64,000 nucleotides of DNA, from positions 28,393-92,392 of the IMG/VR virus record IMGVR_UViG_3300034418_009484. One strand, 5' to 3'. Of the stretch, positions 42,750-51,945 are shown piece after piece. The position numbers were made by a program, and so were the translations under genes. Below the pieces are notes generated by a model, which ran no database searches, was not told the origin of the DNA, and saw nothing but the letters and a program-made list of their open reading frames with translations. Origin of the DNA: a virus. Numbering within the stretch: position 1 is the first letter of the stretch; each line of letters opens with the position of its first letter.

Positions 42750-43383
42750 ATTCAAATCTCTCAAAGTCTTCTTTATAAAATTCTTGAATAGCCAACTTAG
42801 ATTCTACATTATAGTATTCAGAAAAATTAAGATGTTTGCTTGATCTTGGTTTTGCCTCTTTATGAGTTTCTTTTTGTCTGTTAACAAGAGATATTTTCTT
42901 TCCTATAAGTACTTCTGAAAGATCTTCCCACTCTTGATTTAAATTTTCAAACTTCCCTATATGGGTCATCTCGCAAATACTACTCTTACAAAAATCTGCT
43001 TGAGGTTTTAAGAAAATATCATCAACCCACTCTGTATTTTTAAAGTTACAACAGAAGTTCCTAAAGCTAGATACATCATCGCCTTGATCAAACTCATGGA
43101 ACAATGGCTTGTCAGTGTCAACCTTTTGAGAGTATTTTGTTACTCTATTTTTAGTAAACTCAAAGTAAAGAGAAACCATCCTGTCATAGGGGTTTCTTAC
43201 AAAGGTAAATCGAAAACAATCTTCTGCTGCTGCCTCTGGATGAACCTTCAAAGCATCTGCCAACGTCATGTGATGCTGGTCTGGCTCTGGAAGATTCTTG
43301 TTTTGCAGTAAGATATTCATTTGCGTACTTCCAGTTCTAGGTATGGAAATATGCAAGAAGTTTCTATCCTTATTAAATATCAT
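42739..43383 (-). CDS. Sulfotransferase-family protein
   Basis: 214 residues. HISIPRTGSTQMNILL is the PAPS 5'-phosphosulfate loop and RFTFVRNPYDRMVSLYFEF the 3'-phosphate-binding motif of Sulfotransfer_2-type enzymes. Later regions are helical. It would place sulfate on a glycan or protein using PAPS from the host. It sits between nucleotidyltransferase and glycosyltransferase genes, so a sulfated glycan is a reasonable product. Confidence 0.8.
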   Translation of the reverse strand: MIFNKDRNFLHISIPRTGSTQMNILLQNKNLPEPDQHHMTLADALKVHPEAAAEDCFRFTFVRNPYDRMVSLYFEFTKNRVTKYSQKVDTDKPLFHEFDQGDDVSSFRNFCCNFKNTEWVDDIFLKPQADFCKSSICEMTHIGKFENLNQEWEDLSEVLIGKKISLVNRQKETHKEAKPRSSKHLNFSEYYNVESKLAIQEFYKEDFERFEYER

Positions 43384-44530
43384 GCCTGTATCCTTGATCT
43401 ATTGTCTTTTTCATTCTTGTCATATGCCTACCGCCTTCAAATTCTGATTCAAGGATCTTTGTAACGATGCTATTTATATCGTCTACATCCAAGAACATTG
43501 AAGGCAAAGAGAAGAAGTTGCAACAGTTATGTCTAACTGCGTACTCTGCTGTATACTCATTAAAAACTAAGGCTGATCTAATATGGTCATATTTATTTGC
43601 TAAAATATTAATCCCTTGCCCAGTCCTGCAAAACCCAAGTGCCATGCTACAAATACCATCTTCTATTGCCCTTGCTGCTTGAGATACATAATCATGGTAG
43701 TCACAGCTTCCATCGAAGAATGTACCAAAGTCAATTACCTTGCCATTGTAAGCCTCTTTGAACTGCTCTTTCAATTCAAAACCAGAATGATCTGAACACA
43801 AAGCAATCGGTTTCTCATCAAAGTGGCTACAAACATAATCAATAAAGAATCTTAGCTCCGCTGGAGTTCCAAGAACGTGCATAGCCTTGGTTTCTTCAAT
43901 GCCGATCTTCAAGCCATCATTAATCAAACGGTTGTAGACAGGGCAAATGTAGTATTCTCCATTAACCTTTTCTTCGTCGTCGATCATCTGATTACCATAC
44001 TTCACGAAGTCGTTACCGTTTTTAAAGTAGTAGACTCCTACCGCTGCATTGTTACTTATAACTTCTTTCTCGGCAGTTCTGGTTGCTAGACCATCTTCCA
44101 TCTTCACATAACTGTGGGCAGGAGAGTTTGCTTTGAATGTAAGCAACAAACCATCTAGTTCTGTATCAATAGTCTTAGGATCGAACTGTGGACCAAAGAA
44201 AACATCAGGAGTGTAGATAAGAAGAGGACTGTCATCAATATACTTTTCTGCAAGCAGACATGTACATAACGCGCCCTCGGTAACTCTATCAACAACAACG
44301 ATCTCAACGTTGCTTCCAAACTTTTCTCTTAGAACCTTATCAATTCCAAAGTTATAGATATGATCTTGCCTGACTATGAAAATCAAGTTATGATCTTGAT
44401 AATCTTTAATTGAATCAATTGCCCAATCAATAATGTGTTTATCTTTTGCCATAATCAAAGGTTTTGGCATCAAATATCCATCATCTAAAAATCTTTGGGC
44501 GCGACCTGCGATTGGTAATATAATGTTCAT
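43373..44530 (-). CDS. Sugar nucleotidyltransferase fused to RpiB-like isomerase
   Basis: 385 residues. Residues 1-235 are a nucleotidyltransferase: ILPIAGRAQRFLDDGYLMPK, LLIYTPDVFFGP and NGEYYICPVYNRLI. Residues 241-375 match RpiB/LacA sugar-phosphate isomerases: IALCSDHSGFELKEQ, GFCRTGQGINILANK with the catalytic cysteine C301, and AEYAVRHNCCNF with H335. The fusion couples aldose-ketose conversion to NDP-sugar formation. This is rare and probably defines the sugar made by the locus. Confidence 0.9.
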   Translation of the reverse strand: MNIILPIAGRAQRFLDDGYLMPKPLIMAKDKHIIDWAIDSIKDYQDHNLIFIVRQDHIYNFGIDKVLREKFGSNVEIVVVDRVTEGALCTCLLAEKYIDDSPLLIYTPDVFFGPQFDPKTIDTELDGLLLTFKANSPAHSYVKMEDGLATRTAEKEVISNNAAVGVYYFKNGNDFVKYGNQMIDDEEKVNGEYYICPVYNRLINDGLKIGIEETKAMHVLGTPAELRFFIDYVCSHFDEKPIALCSDHSGFELKEQFKEAYNGKVIDFGTFFDGSCDYHDYVSQAARAIEDGICSMALGFCRTGQGINILANKYDHIRSALVFNEYTAEYAVRHNCCNFFSLPSMFLDVDDINSIVTKILESEFEGGRHMTRMKKTIDQGYRHDI

Positions 44531-45234
44531 TTCTGTTCCTTAAATTCTTTGCTTAGACTTCTTTGAGATGCGATTATTGCATTTGATATTCCATTTATAT
44601 CGAAATTGAAATCGTAATTTTTCCCCATGTAGCCAATCACTTTTGCTGCGAACTTGTCACCAGCACCAAGAACATTTACATTGTCTACAAATTTTTCGAC
44701 CTCAAATACCTTCTCGGTTCCTTTAAAGTATACTTTAGTTTTCACAGGGGAATGGTAGATAAAAGCACCTTTCACCTGTTTTGCGATTTTTTCTGGACTG
44801 CCAATAAAATCTCCCTCGCCAGCGAATAGAATATCTATCTTATCCAAACACTCAAAGGGTATCGGTTCTGAATCACAAATATCTGCTGAGATAATTCCTT
44901 TGAAACTACTTAACTCTTTAATGAATGAGATTGTTTTCTTGACATTATGATTGATAGAATTTAAATATGCAACATGATGCCACTTAGCAGGAACGGGAAT
45001 GTCTGGCAAAGACGTTACAATCAAGTTTGGCTTTGATGCCCTTTCGCAAGCGTCTTTGTCAATAAGAATTAACGCTTCACCAATAGCACATGGTTGAACA
45101 CCAACAGATATAGAACTGTCAAAACTTCTTAGAGCTTCCCAGATATTTGCAATACCTCCAACTGTATTATACGATCCACGATTGGAAAAAACTTTATCAT
45201 AAGTTATATTTCCATATAATACTACATCTTTCAT
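44527..45234 (-). CDS. PfkB-family sugar kinase (short)
   Basis: 235 residues, against about 300 in most PfkB kinases. VVLYGNITYDKVFSNRG and NTVGGIANIWEAL fit the substrate-binding N-terminal part, and DNVNVLGAGDKFAAKVIGYM contains the G-A-G-D motif with the catalytic aspartate. The lid region seems reduced. It probably phosphorylates a sugar before activation by the fused nucleotidyltransferase next to it. Confidence 0.8.
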   Translation of the reverse strand: MKDVVLYGNITYDKVFSNRGSYNTVGGIANIWEALRSFDSSISVGVQPCAIGEALILIDKDACERASKPNLIVTSLPDIPVPAKWHHVAYLNSINHNVKKTISFIKELSSFKGIISADICDSEPIPFECLDKIDILFAGEGDFIGSPEKIAKQVKGAFIYHSPVKTKVYFKGTEKVFEVEKFVDNVNVLGAGDKFAAKVIGYMGKNYDFNFDINGISNAIIASQRSLSKEFKEQK

Positions 45235-45923
45235 AGTGACTGCGCTCTCCTGCTATATCCGCTAAAGAAGGTATGTTTAGTCCAATCAAAATCAACATAT
45301 AAGAATTGTTTGTCTGACATCGTTTTAAAATGACTTTCCCACCAAGGATCTAAAAAAGCAACTGGTAAGTCCTCTTGATTTGCTTGATAGAACGAGACTT
45401 TAATTTTATGTCCATGAGCAATGAGTGCATTATTTGAATTTATAACACCATTAACTCGCGTGCTGCCGTTCCATTTTGACGTATCCCAAGCCTGTCTCAT
45501 TGTTTCAGTCTCAGAAAAAATGGTAATATCGTGAAGCATCTCACCTTCAAAAAATCCAATACCTCTTTTCTCTGCCATAGCCATTTTATCAAAGCATCTT
45601 TTAAAGATGTCTTTACAACACACAATCATGTCTGCTCTATTTTTAAATATGTGTGTAGCACCGATCTCTTTTGCTATTGCAATCCCTTCACTAACACATT
45701 GAGGATGACCTCTTCCAACCTCTGTGTTTATGATTCTATCGTGCCAAACTAAATGGTCTACATTTTCTACAGTGGAATCGTGAGGTCTTACTCCATGACC
45801 TGTTAATATTATTGCGGTATCTGGATAGTTGTGCTTATAATGAGAAACAACACGATCAACCAGATGTTGTTTATACTTCTGATTGTCTTGAATCCAAATA
45901 TGACTTAATAGAAACACGTTCAT
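45231..45923 (-). CDS. Glycosyltransferase-like protein
   Basis: 230 residues. NVFLLSHIWIQDNQ starts the fold, TAIILTGHGVRPHDST follows, and ATHIFKNRADMIVCCKDIF has the R-x-D block seen in WavE-like proteins in this locus. Distal parts are beta-rich. It might be a third WavE-type enzyme. It sits between the kinase and phosphatase genes with 4-base overlaps. Confidence 0.55.
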   Translation of the reverse strand: MNVFLLSHIWIQDNQKYKQHLVDRVVSHYKHNYPDTAIILTGHGVRPHDSTVENVDHLVWHDRIINTEVGRGHPQCVSEGIAIAKEIGATHIFKNRADMIVCCKDIFKRCFDKMAMAEKRGIGFFEGEMLHDITIFSETETMRQAWDTSKWNGSTRVNGVINSNNALIAHGHKIKVSFYQANQEDLPVAFLDPWWESHFKTMSDKQFLYVDFDWTKHTFFSGYSRRAQSL

Positions 45924-46420
45924 GAGTGCCAGTCCTGTATATTAACTAGAGGGACAGGGGTTATAAGTTCCTTCTTAATGCATATATCATAAAGTTCTGC
46001 AACAACACCATCGCCTCCATGCCTATTGATAACCTCGGTGCATATCATTTTAAGGGTTTGCGGAGAGTTGTTTGGACAGAATTTATACTTGCAACCCTCC
46101 ATTATACCCTTATCAAAAAGATCATCTCCAACAAAAGCTGTATCTTCATAAGATGTACCAAACTTCTTCATAATCCAAGGAAGCTCTTTGATTTTGTCTC
46201 TTGAAATAACAAGAGGAATAGCTCTTTTATTAGCCATTCCTGTATTGAATCTATCACCAGACACAAGAACCACAGGTACATCAGATGCCATAAACCTACG
46301 GATCGCAGTAAAATCTAAGTCGCAATATCTCTTACTAATAACTTCATGGTCTTCATTGTAAGTTTTAGTACCATCTGTCATAACTCCATCAACGTCTAAT
46401 AACAGAAGTTTAATTGCCAT
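45920..46420 (-). CDS. KdsC-like HAD phosphatase
   Basis: 166 residues, matching the short HAD class C0. KLLLLDVDGVMTDG carries the two aspartates, VPVVLVSGDRF the Thr/Ser motif (here Ser), and TAFVGDDLFDKGIMEG the last acids. These enzymes remove phosphate from sugar-8-phosphates such as KDO or related acids. It works in the sugar-activation set with the kinase, the isomerase fusion and the nucleotidyltransferases. Confidence 0.85.
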   Translation of the reverse strand: MAIKLLLLDVDGVMTDGTKTYNEDHEVISKRYCDLDFTAIRRFMASDVPVVLVSGDRFNTGMANKRAIPLVISRDKIKELPWIMKKFGTSYEDTAFVGDDLFDKGIMEGCKYKFCPNNSPQTLKMICTEVINRHGGDGVVAELYDICIKKELITPVPLVNIQDWHS

Positions 46421-47148
46421 TACCTTATTCCTCTAACATTCGGGTCAATTTCATATTCTTCAAGCATCTCCCTCATCTCTTTAGGATAGTCTGTGATGTT
46501 CCATTTACCTTTGACTATTGCGGTTGCTATATAAGGAAAAACGCAAGAGTCATAGTGGTACTTTCCACGCTTCTTATCCAAGAATTGGTCATATGTATAT
46601 AAACAATTATACCCGTTTTCTTTCGCGTATCCCTGACCAGATCCCTCTAATTGCCAAATATTTTTGTCTGGGTTCGCCTTCAGAACATTTATATAAGACT
46701 CTTTGTTCCATAAGGTAGGTTGAACAGCGAATAATAGATTAGCGGTTGTTGGAATAGTTTTTAAAAATCTGCTATTCTTATATGGTGCTTCTAAGAAATT
46801 GTCATCACACTTAATCAGCTTGATACAATCAATATCGTCTTCCATGATTGCTTCTACAGCTAGATTCATATATGTCTTACTTACTCCTTCATATAGGATC
46901 ATATCTTCATGAAGAAATAATAAATAATCAGTTGGTATCTGAGATACTGTTTCTACAAGCCTAGCCGTATAACATGCTGCATCTGTATACTTTAATACAT
47001 CATACCCTTCAAAGCTATCTTCTTGATCTAGAAGTAAAAACTTGTGGTCAAATTCATATTTGCAGTAACGCTTAAATCTGTCAAGACATGGGGCTAAACA
47101 ATCATAGTAGGAACTATGTGAGTAAATTGCTAATGACAGGTTATTCAT
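46420..47148 (-). CDS. Glycosyltransferase-like protein (GT-A type)
   Basis: 242 residues. SLAIYSHSSYYDCLAPC begins the fold and DYLLFLHEDMILYEG is the probable metal-binding E-D block after a strand; DDIDCIKLIKCDDNF follows. The later part is helical and carries WNITDYPKEMREML near the end. It resembles unassigned phage glycosyltransferases. The stop shares one base with the phosphatase gene start. Confidence 0.6.
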   Translation of the reverse strand: MNNLSLAIYSHSSYYDCLAPCLDRFKRYCKYEFDHKFLLLDQEDSFEGYDVLKYTDAACYTARLVETVSQIPTDYLLFLHEDMILYEGVSKTYMNLAVEAIMEDDIDCIKLIKCDDNFLEAPYKNSRFLKTIPTTANLLFAVQPTLWNKESYINVLKANPDKNIWQLEGSGQGYAKENGYNCLYTYDQFLDKKRGKYHYDSCVFPYIATAIVKGKWNITDYPKEMREMLEEYEIDPNVRGIR

Positions 47149-47857
47149 ATGTACACTCCAAAGGAATTTTTCTTTCCCACAGCCCTTTCATTTCCATCCA
47201 CCATTTATAAAATACCACTGAATTGGAAAGATCGCCATCATTATTTGATATTTTTTTTGCATAATTATGAAAATCAGAATCTTTATAGAACACTCCAATT
47301 AGCTCAGACCAGATTGTTGTAAATGGTTGCATGATATTCTTATCGCCATAAAACCACATATCTGCTGGTCCTTGGTCAAACATTTCCCAGTCTGCCATAT
47401 AGATTCTTGCTGGTTTAATATTTGGATTGAATGTAATACACTGAACTGGAGTTCTGTTTGGATTTCTATTAATTCTACCCGTATCAAACCTAGCCTTTAT
47501 TATAATATCGTAATCATTATTATTCATGTAGCATAGATTAAACACTTTCTGGATAGAATAAAAATGGGAGATTACAGATTGAGGTGGTCTTGGAGACTTA
47601 TCTACAATGTCCTGTAGACCTCTTGCTTCTACGATTGAATTGAAATCAATTTGAGGCTCGAAAGAAAATGCAACTGGATCATACAGATTACAAATCTTTT
47701 CTCTTAGATGTGGTTCCCAGCTATGAATATAAACATCTGGCTTAACAGCCAACTCATCATAAACCCTTTTTACAAGATGATTATAACCATCTTCACCATG
47801 AGATTTTTTATCTGTAAGGGAATCAAAATACCCATGTAAACAAAGCGCAACTTTCAT
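47141..47857 (-). CDS. Glycosyltransferase-like protein
   Basis: 238 residues. KVALCLHGYFDSLTDKKSHG opens with the strand-loop seen in capsule-type transferases, PDVYIHSWEPHLREK follows, and NDYDIIIKARFDTGRINRN has the R-x-D block. It is related in layout to the WavE-like proteins here but more distant. It overlaps the upstream methyltransferase by one base. Confidence 0.6.
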   Translation of the reverse strand: MKVALCLHGYFDSLTDKKSHGEDGYNHLVKRVYDELAVKPDVYIHSWEPHLREKICNLYDPVAFSFEPQIDFNSIVEARGLQDIVDKSPRPPQSVISHFYSIQKVFNLCYMNNNDYDIIIKARFDTGRINRNPNRTPVQCITFNPNIKPARIYMADWEMFDQGPADMWFYGDKNIMQPFTTIWSELIGVFYKDSDFHNYAKKISNNDGDLSNSVVFYKWWMEMKGLWERKIPLECTYE

Positions 47858-48540
47858 TATTTATATCCCTTTACAAAAGACCATGCTCTTCCTTCAAACT
47901 TAGAATCAGAATAAATATCTATGTCTTTATATCCTATCTCTTCTAAATCTTTTCTTAACTCTTCTGGATTATTACACCTACTATTCATTGGAAACTTGTA
48001 ATGATCTACATGATAATCTACCGCTGTTCCTAGATTTGAAACTGAGAAAGAAAACAAGCCTCCATCCTCTAGGTTATCGTACACGCTTTGGAATATCATT
48101 TTTCTTATTGTATGACTTGGAATATGCTCCAATACAACAGTTGTCATTATAAAATCATATTTAATCCTTGGTAATCTTTTACTTACAGATCTGATACTGC
48201 TGCCATCATTCTCCCAAGAATTTATTTTAGCACCATTAGCGTGCTTCTTTCTTTTTGCATACCTTTTTGCATACTCTGCATTTAATTTAGAGATGTCACA
48301 ACCATGTACATTACCCCACTCAGCTAGACTGCAAAGGTTTTTCATGTTTCTTCCGCAACCGCATCCGAAATCAAGAGCGTTCTTTCCTTTCCATTTTTCA
48401 GGATCAGACTTAACATCGCCAAGAAGGACATCCCAGTAATCTGGGTTTGGATCATGTTCTGAATGATTATCTACTGTCATTCCCTCATGATGTGTATTAA
48501 AAAATTCTTTTGCTTCTGCAACATAATCTTCAATAGTCAT
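47857..48540 (-). CDS. SAM-dependent methyltransferase
   Basis: 227 residues from the ATG preceded by GGGGA. ALDFGCGCGRNMKNL is SAM motif I, NVHGCDISKLNAEYAK motif II and IKYDFIMTTVVLEHIPSHT motifs III-IV. LEDGGLFSFSVSN completes the class I pattern. It probably methylates a sugar or a glycan end, fitting the locus. The start overlaps the end of the aminotransferase fragment closely. Confidence 0.85.
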   Translation of the reverse strand: MTIEDYVAEAKEFFNTHHEGMTVDNHSEHDPNPDYWDVLLGDVKSDPEKWKGKNALDFGCGCGRNMKNLCSLAEWGNVHGCDISKLNAEYAKRYAKRKKHANGAKINSWENDGSSIRSVSKRLPRIKYDFIMTTVVLEHIPSHTIRKMIFQSVYDNLEDGGLFSFSVSNLGTAVDYHVDHYKFPMNSRCNNPEELRKDLEEIGYKDIDIYSDSKFEGRAWSFVKGYK

Positions 48541-48541
48541 T

Positions 48542-49153
48542 TTAAAATCCCCAGTTATTATAGATTTCATATTGTGAACAGTCTGGGTAATCTTCGTTTG
48601 GCTGATCCTCTGCGTGTTTAGGATAAACAGAAAGCATCATCATTCCCCACGCTGCCAGTTCTGGTGTAATGTACGAATTGTATCCGAGGAATGGCAGAGC
48701 ATCTTCACTCATTGGAACACCCTCTGTTCTACCTGACCATCTTTTTTGTTTAAGTTTTTTATACAAAGATTTATCATCTGTTAAAATCATCCCACCTTTT
48801 CCTAGTTTCAATGGTTTTTTAATTCCAAATGATAAGCACATTAATGAACCAGAGATATACATGTCTGAAGTAAATCTTTTAGCTGAGTCATATATAGGCA
48901 ATCCTTCTAGCTTATAAAGACCAGTCCAATCATTCATATCATGATCAAACATTAATTTATGACCAGCTTGTAATATGGATTGAGGAACAGAAAGATATGT
49001 TCTTGAAGGTATCGTCACTTCTGTTGGATCAAACATTTCACATGCGATCCTGATTGCATTTGTGCAGTTATCACAAGAAACTGCATATTTAGCTCCTGTA
49101 TATTCAGCTACATTTTCTTCAAACATTCCAACGATTTTATGCGGCGGGTGCAT
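48542..49153 (-). CDS. Short DegT/DnrJ/EryC1-type aminotransferase
   Basis: 203 residues, against about 370 for a full member. The first domain is present: GMFEENVAEYTGAKYAVS, TIPSRTYLSVPQSILQAG, LPIYDSAKRFTSDM with the PLP aspartate and LSFGIKKPLKLGKGGMIL with the PLP lysine. The small C-terminal domain is missing. It may still aminate a keto sugar, may need a partner, or may be an inactive remnant. Confidence 0.75.
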   Translation of the reverse strand: MHPPHKIVGMFEENVAEYTGAKYAVSCDNCTNAIRIACEMFDPTEVTIPSRTYLSVPQSILQAGHKLMFDHDMNDWTGLYKLEGLPIYDSAKRFTSDMYISGSLMCLSFGIKKPLKLGKGGMILTDDKSLYKKLKQKRWSGRTEGVPMSEDALPFLGYNSYITPELAAWGMMMLSVYPKHAEDQPNEDYPDCSQYEIYNNWGF

Positions 49154-49824
49154 TACTTTCTCCTGAATACAAGTTCTTGGTGGGAATCTAAAGCACCTTT
49201 ATATGGAACTAGAATTTCATGCGTCTTGCAAATATGATCGACCAGTTCATGTCCTTGGTTTAATTTTACCAAGAAATTATGGATCTCCATAAAGATATAA
49301 TCTACCTCAGAAAGATCCTTGCCATAAAGGAAATCGTACTCACCACCTTCAATGTCTACCTTTAAGCAATTTATCGGACCAACCTTTTCAATGATTGATT
49401 CTAAACATACTGATTGAACTTCCTCGTCATACTCGGTAGGGTTCCAGCCATGTCCGCTTTCTTCGTATGCAAATCCAGTTACTCCAAAGTTTCCACAATC
49501 TTGATTGCCTGCTTTGTTATCATACATCCTAAGCACAAGTGTTTCGCCATCTGCCTTGCCTGCCGCTGCTCTAGTTATTTCAGCGTTACCTACTCCATAT
49601 TTCTCTATGTTTTGCTTACAGAGAAAAGCATTATTTTCAGAAGCCTCAACAGCATAAATTTTATCAAACAGTTTGTGATAGTTAATGATGAATCCTCCAA
49701 CATTTGCCCCAACATCCACACATGTTTTTGCGTGCTGAATATATCTCTGTACTTGATATGCTCTGGTGCTTGCCAGAATCTTTGCAAGCCAAGCGTCAGG
49801 ATTTTTTTGCATAGGAAGCGTCAT
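49153..49824 (-). CDS. FkbM-family methyltransferase
   Basis: 223 residues. TCVDVGANVGGFIINYHK is SAM motif I, KIYAVEASENNAFLC motif II and INCLKVDIEGGEYDFLYG the FkbM-specific late motif (K-x-D-x-E-G). FkbM enzymes O-methylate sugars or polyketides. In this locus a sugar O-methyl group on the phage glycan is the natural guess. Confidence 0.88.
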   Translation of the reverse strand: MTLPMQKNPDAWLAKILASTRAYQVQRYIQHAKTCVDVGANVGGFIINYHKLFDKIYAVEASENNAFLCKQNIEKYGVGNAEITRAAAGKADGETLVLRMYDNKAGNQDCGNFGVTGFAYEESGHGWNPTEYDEEVQSVCLESIIEKVGPINCLKVDIEGGEYDFLYGKDLSEVDYIFMEIHNFLVKLNQGHELVDHICKTHEILVPYKGALDSHQELVFRRK

Positions 49825-50192
49825 TCTATAATCTCCAATGGAATTTTTGCGGATTCAAATAGTCTTATACTCGAAATATTTTCAGCTAAAATCTGTGCAG
49901 TCGCATCTGGGTATAAATCCTTGATTGATTCTAGCATAAACTTACCAACCCCCTGACTTTGAAATTTTTTAGAAACTGCAATACGAATATCATTATCTAC
50001 CACCCCTACCCATCCCAAAGGTGATTCACCATCATGAGAAATGCATATAAAATAATTTTTAGACCATTTTTCCATAAATTTTTGGTGTTGTTCATCAGTA
50101 ATAATACTTTGACTAAAGAAAAATTCTCTGAATTGATTTCTTAATTTTAGAACAAAAGGCCAATATTTTTCTTCACATTTTACCATATACAT
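49821..50192 (-). CDS. GNAT acetyltransferase
   Basis: 123 residues. WVGVVDNDIRIAVSKKFQ contains the central strand and KKFQSQGVGKFMLESIKD the acetyl-CoA loop (Q-x-x-G-x-G/A). ILAENISSIRLFESAKI is the last helix-strand. It would transfer acetyl groups to an amino sugar or a protein. Being next to an aminotransferase fragment supports N-acetylation of an amino sugar. Confidence 0.8.
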   Translation of the reverse strand: MYMVKCEEKYWPFVLKLRNQFREFFFSQSIITDEQHQKFMEKWSKNYFICISHDGESPLGWVGVVDNDIRIAVSKKFQSQGVGKFMLESIKDLYPDATAQILAENISSIRLFESAKIPLEIIE

Positions 50193-50986
50193 ATTGGATA
50201 CGTTATCCTCCTAGAATTAATTTGATTCATATAATTTCTTCTGCTTCCAATTCCAGGCATAAATGGATTTAAACTTGAGCCAATATCCATATATGTATTT
50301 TCAGGATATTTGCTATAAAGTCTATGAATTGCCATATTACTAAGACTTGAAGCGGCGAACAAAAACAAATGATTTTTAATATCATTTTGTCCAACCCATT
50401 CTTCAATAGTATTAATTAAATCATAATCATTTACTATGCAATTTTTACCAATCCTAAAATCTTTTATAATATTAAATCCTAATTCTGAAAGCGAAGCATT
50501 TTTGTTAACTATCATTACAATTTTTTTTGTTTTAAATACAGGAGTCATTTCATTAATGAATCTAAAGTAGTTTGCATTTATCATAAGGTTAGACCAACTC
50601 AGATGCTCTTGGTCTATATCATCATACCCTTGCTTGATTAGATCCATCTGCCAATCAAAGTAATTCTGACCAATACAGCACCTACAGCTAATTCCTTTGA
50701 TGTAATTGTGCTGACGATGAACGAAGGAATCAACTAACTTCTGCCTATAAAACTCATGCTCATTAGGATCAAAGTGCTTATGGTCATCCTCCGCATAAGC
50801 CATCCTATGAACCTGTCCCTTTACCTTACAATGATCTGCTGCCATGACTATCTCTTGACCTTGCATCATAAATACTTCGCCGTCAGAGAATCTTGCAAAT
50901 GAAAAGTTTTCACCTTCAATAAGCATATTATTTATAGATGTGAAATCACCTTCAAAGGTTTTATTAGGAGGCATTGTTAGCGACAT
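50180..50986 (-). CDS. GT-D-like glycosyltransferase (DUF1792-like)
   Basis: 268 residues. FSFARFSDGEVFMMQGQEI resembles the R-x-G-D-G-E motif of DUF1792/GT-D glucosyltransferases, and LFLFAASSLSNMAIHRLYSK plus TYMDIGSSLNPF match the end of that fold. Segment TKKIVMIVNKNASLSELG fits in between. These enzymes add glucose to adhesin glycans. Assignment is by motif resemblance and could be wrong. Confidence 0.6.
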   Translation of the reverse strand: MSLTMPPNKTFEGDFTSINNMLIEGENFSFARFSDGEVFMMQGQEIVMAADHCKVKGQVHRMAYAEDDHKHFDPNEHEFYRQKLVDSFVHRQHNYIKGISCRCCIGQNYFDWQMDLIKQGYDDIDQEHLSWSNLMINANYFRFINEMTPVFKTKKIVMIVNKNASLSELGFNIIKDFRIGKNCIVNDYDLINTIEEWVGQNDIKNHLFLFAASSLSNMAIHRLYSKYPENTYMDIGSSLNPFMPGIGSRRNYMNQINSRRITYPICIW

Positions 50987-51945
50987 AGTAATCTCTTTAC
51001 AACTTTCATATTTACTGAATAGTCTCTATCAACTCCATGTTCTTTGAAATCATCGACAAGCTCTTTGATTCCTGTCTCAAGCTGAGTTCTATGAATGATT
51101 CCTAAATCACGATACATTTTTTCTGAGTCTGTTCTCCAAGATCTTGCGTCATTAACATCTTCAACGATTACCTCAGTTCCATACATTTTTTCAAATATTT
51201 TAGCATATTCTAAAACCGTCATAGCTTCTTTAGAAATATTATATACCTGATTGAAAGATCTTTCGTCAAATAAAATATCCATAATAGCATTACTAATATC
51301 TTTTACATGCAATGATGGTCTACTTTGAGTTCCTCCATGAACAACTATTGGCTCATTGTTTGCAACTTTATCTGCAAAAATATTTAACATAAGATCAAGT
51401 CTTTGCCTTGGAGATCTGCCGTATAGTGTTGCAGGTCTTAATATCGTTATATCATACCCACCTCTTTTCATTAGATATTGTAGATAATGGTCTATTTCCA
51501 TTTTGATTACGGCATATTGAGTTATTGGTTCTGGATATGTATCTTCTCTTACTGGTTTTTCCTTTACTCCATATACACTTCCAGAAGAAACTTGTATAAG
51601 TCTTTTAATATATAGTCTTTCACAACTTTGAATTACATTCATGACCCCGTTGTAACTAACATCATGTGTAAATTTAGGATCTAAGTCTGAACTAATATCA
51701 TTTGATATACATGCTAAATTAATTACTGCATCAGAACCTATTAAATGATTATGAAGATTCTCTGAATCTCTTATGTCACATTCTATTAGATGTACTTTAC
51801 TTGCATCTTTAAATAATTTTAGATAATCTTCTCTGTTTTTCCAAAACCAAAAAGTATCTATTACTCTTACGTCGTATTGTTCTGATAATATAGGGCATAG
51901 TACAGACCCCACATATCCTGCGCCTCCAATTACAGTAATTGTCAT
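50977..51945 (-). CDS. NAD-dependent sugar epimerase/dehydratase (extended SDR)
   Basis: 322 residues. TITVIGGAGYVGSVLCPIL is the glycine-rich NAD loop, KRLIQVSSGSVYGV the Ser-containing catalytic strand, and QYAVIKMEIDHYLQYL the Y-x-x-x-K pair. ILRPATLYGRSPRQRLD and GGTQSRPSLHVKDISNAI are typical of NDP-sugar epimerases and 4,6-dehydratases. Overlaps with both neighbours show coupling to WecB and the GT-D-like gene. Confidence 0.88.
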   Translation of the reverse strand: MTITVIGGAGYVGSVLCPILSEQYDVRVIDTFWFWKNREDYLKLFKDASKVHLIECDIRDSENLHNHLIGSDAVINLACISNDISSDLDPKFTHDVSYNGVMNVIQSCERLYIKRLIQVSSGSVYGVKEKPVREDTYPEPITQYAVIKMEIDHYLQYLMKRGGYDITILRPATLYGRSPRQRLDLMLNIFADKVANNEPIVVHGGTQSRPSLHVKDISNAIMDILFDERSFNQVYNISKEAMTVLEYAKIFEKMYGTEVIVEDVNDARSWRTDSEKMYRDLGIIHRTQLETGIKELVDDFKEHGVDRDYSVNMKVVKRLLCR

